Part shown: positions 7,083-7,539 of the stretch, in pieces | How the letters are laid out: each line of letters opens with the position of its first letter | Position numbering within the stretch: position 1 is the stretch's first letter | Source of the DNA: Bacteroidales bacterium Bact_07 | GTDB taxonomy: Bacteria > Bacteroidota > Bacteroidia > Bacteroidales > Tenuifilaceae | DNA length: 7,539 bases | Direction: 5' to 3' | Assembly (NCBI GenBank): GCA_001603415.1 | Contig: LUYY01000137.1 | Span: forward strand, 1-7,539 | Position numbers and translations under genes: made by a program | Notes under the pieces: generated by a model | What the model was told of the DNA's origin: nothing | Databases searched by the model: none | What the model saw: only the letters and a program-made list of their open reading frames with translations

Positions 7083-7234
7083 CTATCTTTGCTCAACCAG
7101 GATGACAAGGGAACGTCCTAAACTGTCTTGAAAAATCTGTCTAAAGAATAGGGGGTCAAACCAGTAAACGTCCATATACGTTGTCAAGTTGTTGATTTCG
7201 TCAAGGCTTTTTAAATCGCTTCTTTTATTGTCAT
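7083..7234 (-). pseudogene. frameshifted remnant of a small winged-helix (HARE-HTH-like) gene
   Basis: From the ATG at 7234 the minus strand reads MTIKEAI and then stops (TAA at 7213-7211). One frame back, starting at TTA (7214), it stays open for 43 codons to TAG at 7085-7083, reading LKSLDEINNLTTYMDVY and then WFDPLFF and onward, ending ILVEQR. Joined as if one base had been lost near 7211-7217, the first ~24 residues look like the start of a small helix-turn-helix domain of the HARE-HTH kind (hydrophobic/charged pattern EAI-KSL-TTY-DVY), which is a resemblance from memory. After DVY the similarity I expect stops, so the second half may be foreign or fused. A short in-frame ATG at 7175 would give only 30 residues. 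The leader before 7234 is A-rich with no Shine-Dalgarno. I judge it a broken gene rather than a working one. Confidence 0.45.
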
Positions 7235-7280
7235 TGTCTGTTTGTTTTTATGTTACGATTCGGTCGTCTTACCATTGGCT

Positions 7281-7329
7281 ATAACGGTTGCGGCTATGCG
7301 CCGTTTTAATGGCGTATAGCCGATGTTAT
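7281..7329. repeat. strong palindromic hairpin element, attC-like in layout
   Basis: CGGCTATGCGCC (7291-7302) pairs with GGCGTATAGCCG (7311-7322) over all 12 positions, with one G-T pair, around an 8-base loop. Outside this, ATAAC (7281-7285) pairs with GTTAT (7325-7329) across an unequal internal loop of 5 and 2 bases. A short outer stem, unpaired spacer, long inner stem and terminal loop is the order of boxes in an integron attC site. Against this, the outer boxes do not match GTTRRRY exactly, and the inner stem has no extrahelical bases. It lies between two minus-strand coding remnants, 62 bases after one stop and 46 before the next start, as a cassette boundary would. A transcribed intergenic repeat is the main alternative. 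Confidence 0.55.
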
Positions 7330-7332
7330 GTG

Positions 7333-7350
7333 CTGTTCGAAAACCGACAG
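7333..7350. repeat. small hairpin beside the main palindrome
   Basis: CTG at 7333-7335 pairs with CAG (7348-7350), and TCG (7337-7339) pairs with CGA (7345-7347). The T at 7336 is bulged and the loop has 5 bases. It directly follows the larger palindrome and may belong to the same element. Taken alone it is weak. Confidence 0.25.
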
Positions 7351-7391
7351 TAAAACCTTTGTTACCGTAGTTTTTTCTTATTTTCTATCAT

Positions 7392-7538
7392 TCAATTCTC
7401 ACCTGAAAGGTTGAGCTTTATTTTATTTTTAAAATTGGAAAAATCATCAAACCAGTATTGTTTGTAATTTTCTAATACACTTGTTATACTTTGACTAGTT
7501 TTAAATAATAATTTTACATTTATTGAAAAACCATTATA
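7392..7538 (-). CDS. 3' end of an unknown gene, cut by the window edge
   Basis: The minus strand is open from the right edge to a TGA at 7394-7392, giving the last 48 residues of a protein whose start lies outside the window. There is no in-frame ATG. The segment is rich in Asn, Lys, Ser and Phe, contains VLENYKQYWFDDF followed by SNFKNKIKLNLSGEN at its end, and has no recognisable motif or membrane segment. Codon use is strongly A/T-ending, unlike the core genes to the left. The long open frame in such AT-rich DNA, with a protein-like residue pattern, is the evidence that it is coding. Function is unknown. Its stop is followed by the hairpin at 7281-7329 on the same strand. Confidence 0.55.
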   Translation of the reverse strand, partial: YNGFSINVKLLFKTSQSITSVLENYKQYWFDDFSNFKNKIKLNLSGEN

Positions 7539-7539
7539 A

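Larger units (their letters stand above)
7156..7457. repeat. 11-base direct repeat, copies at 7156-7166 and 7447-7457
   Basis: TCAAACCAGTA occurs at 7156-7166 and again at 7447-7457. On the minus strand each copy encodes the same residues (Tyr-Trp-Phe followed by Asp) in the two coding remnants, in the same reading phase. The pair encloses the hairpin element. The left copy lies where the winged-helix-like similarity of the broken gene ends, which would suit recombination through a short homology, but 11 bases can also match by chance. Confidence 0.3.
6926..7539. other. AT-rich region without an intact gene, accessory in character
   Basis: About 610 bases hold no complete gene on either strand. 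From left to right they contain a promoter-like box, an imperfect long inverted repeat, a broken minus-strand gene, a strong hairpin element, and the 3' end of a minus-strand gene cut by the window edge. Base composition falls towards the right: bases 7441-7500 contain only 15 G or C in 60, whereas the mutL coding region is close to balanced. The composition change, the remnants and the palindrome together suggest an accessory or transferred segment beside the conserved core. Confidence 0.6.

Noticed and set aside
7120..7156. Resemblance of the bases ending in GGGGGTCA, with nearby CTGTCT repeats, to an IS3-family terminal repeat
   Set aside because: The match to remembered IS3 ends is partial, no second end or transposase is present, and the same bases are explained as coding sequence of the minus-strand remnant.
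7205..7220. Programmed -1 frameshifting to explain the split reading frame of the small gene
   Set aside because: The bases do not form a slippery X XXY YYZ heptamer in the frame of the ATG, so a deletion or sequencing error is simpler.
7281..7329. The large hairpin as an intrinsic terminator
   Set aside because: No T-run follows the stem on either strand, and the outer paired arms are not a terminator feature.
7361..7390. Nine-codon reading frame (MIENKKKLR) overlapping the stop at 7392 on the minus strand
   Set aside because: Too short, no continuation in another frame, and no similarity I recognise.
7101..7539. CRISPR array, tRNA or riboswitch in the gene-free region
   Set aside because: No regularly spaced repeats, no cloverleaf and no known aptamer pattern were found by eye.

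Overview
The window looks like chromosomal DNA of a Bacteroidota (Bacteroidetes) bacterium. The reasons are the promoter style (TTG, about 20 bases, then TAnnTTTG), mostly absent Shine-Dalgarno sites, a MutL with the C-terminal pattern I recall from this phylum, tandem rhomboid genes behind mutL, and a secreted protein with a carboxypeptidase-D regulatory-like domain. No species can be named from the sequence alone.

Layout. Bases 62-5157 carry a plus-strand block that reads like one or two transcription units: a small tail-anchored membrane protein (116-394), mutL (396-2228), a rhomboid protease (2282-3106), a second and different rhomboid with a C-terminal cytosolic extension (3191-4066), and a membrane-anchored endonuclease/exonuclease/phosphatase-fold protein (4066-5157). 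Genes 1 and 2 are one base apart, and genes 4 and 5 share one base, so translation is probably coupled at both places. A consensus promoter precedes the first gene, and a near-consensus one lies between the two rhomboids.

A minus-strand pair faces this block: a secreted or periplasmic carboxypeptidase-D-regulatory-like protein (6925-6125, TTG start) followed 5 bases later by a PLP-dependent serine/threonine dehydratase or serine-racemase-like enzyme (6119-5154). The two blocks meet tail to tail, with stop codons overlapping by 4 bases.

The right end (about 6926-7539) differs. It is AT-rich, especially after about 7380, and has no intact gene. On the minus strand it holds, in order, the last 48 codons of an unknown gene entering from the right edge (stop at 7392), a strong 12-bp hairpin with outer ATAAC/GTTAT arms (7281-7329), and a frameshifted remnant of a small gene whose first ~24 residues look like a winged-helix/HARE-HTH N-terminus (7234-7083). 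The order ORF, palindrome, ORF on one strand is that of a gene-cassette array. I propose, without being able to test it, that this is the eroded edge of a cassette-like or integron-like accessory region lying against a conserved core operon.

The core block mixes DNA mismatch repair with membrane proteins. I see no sequence evidence that they act together functionally; co-transcription is the only supported link.
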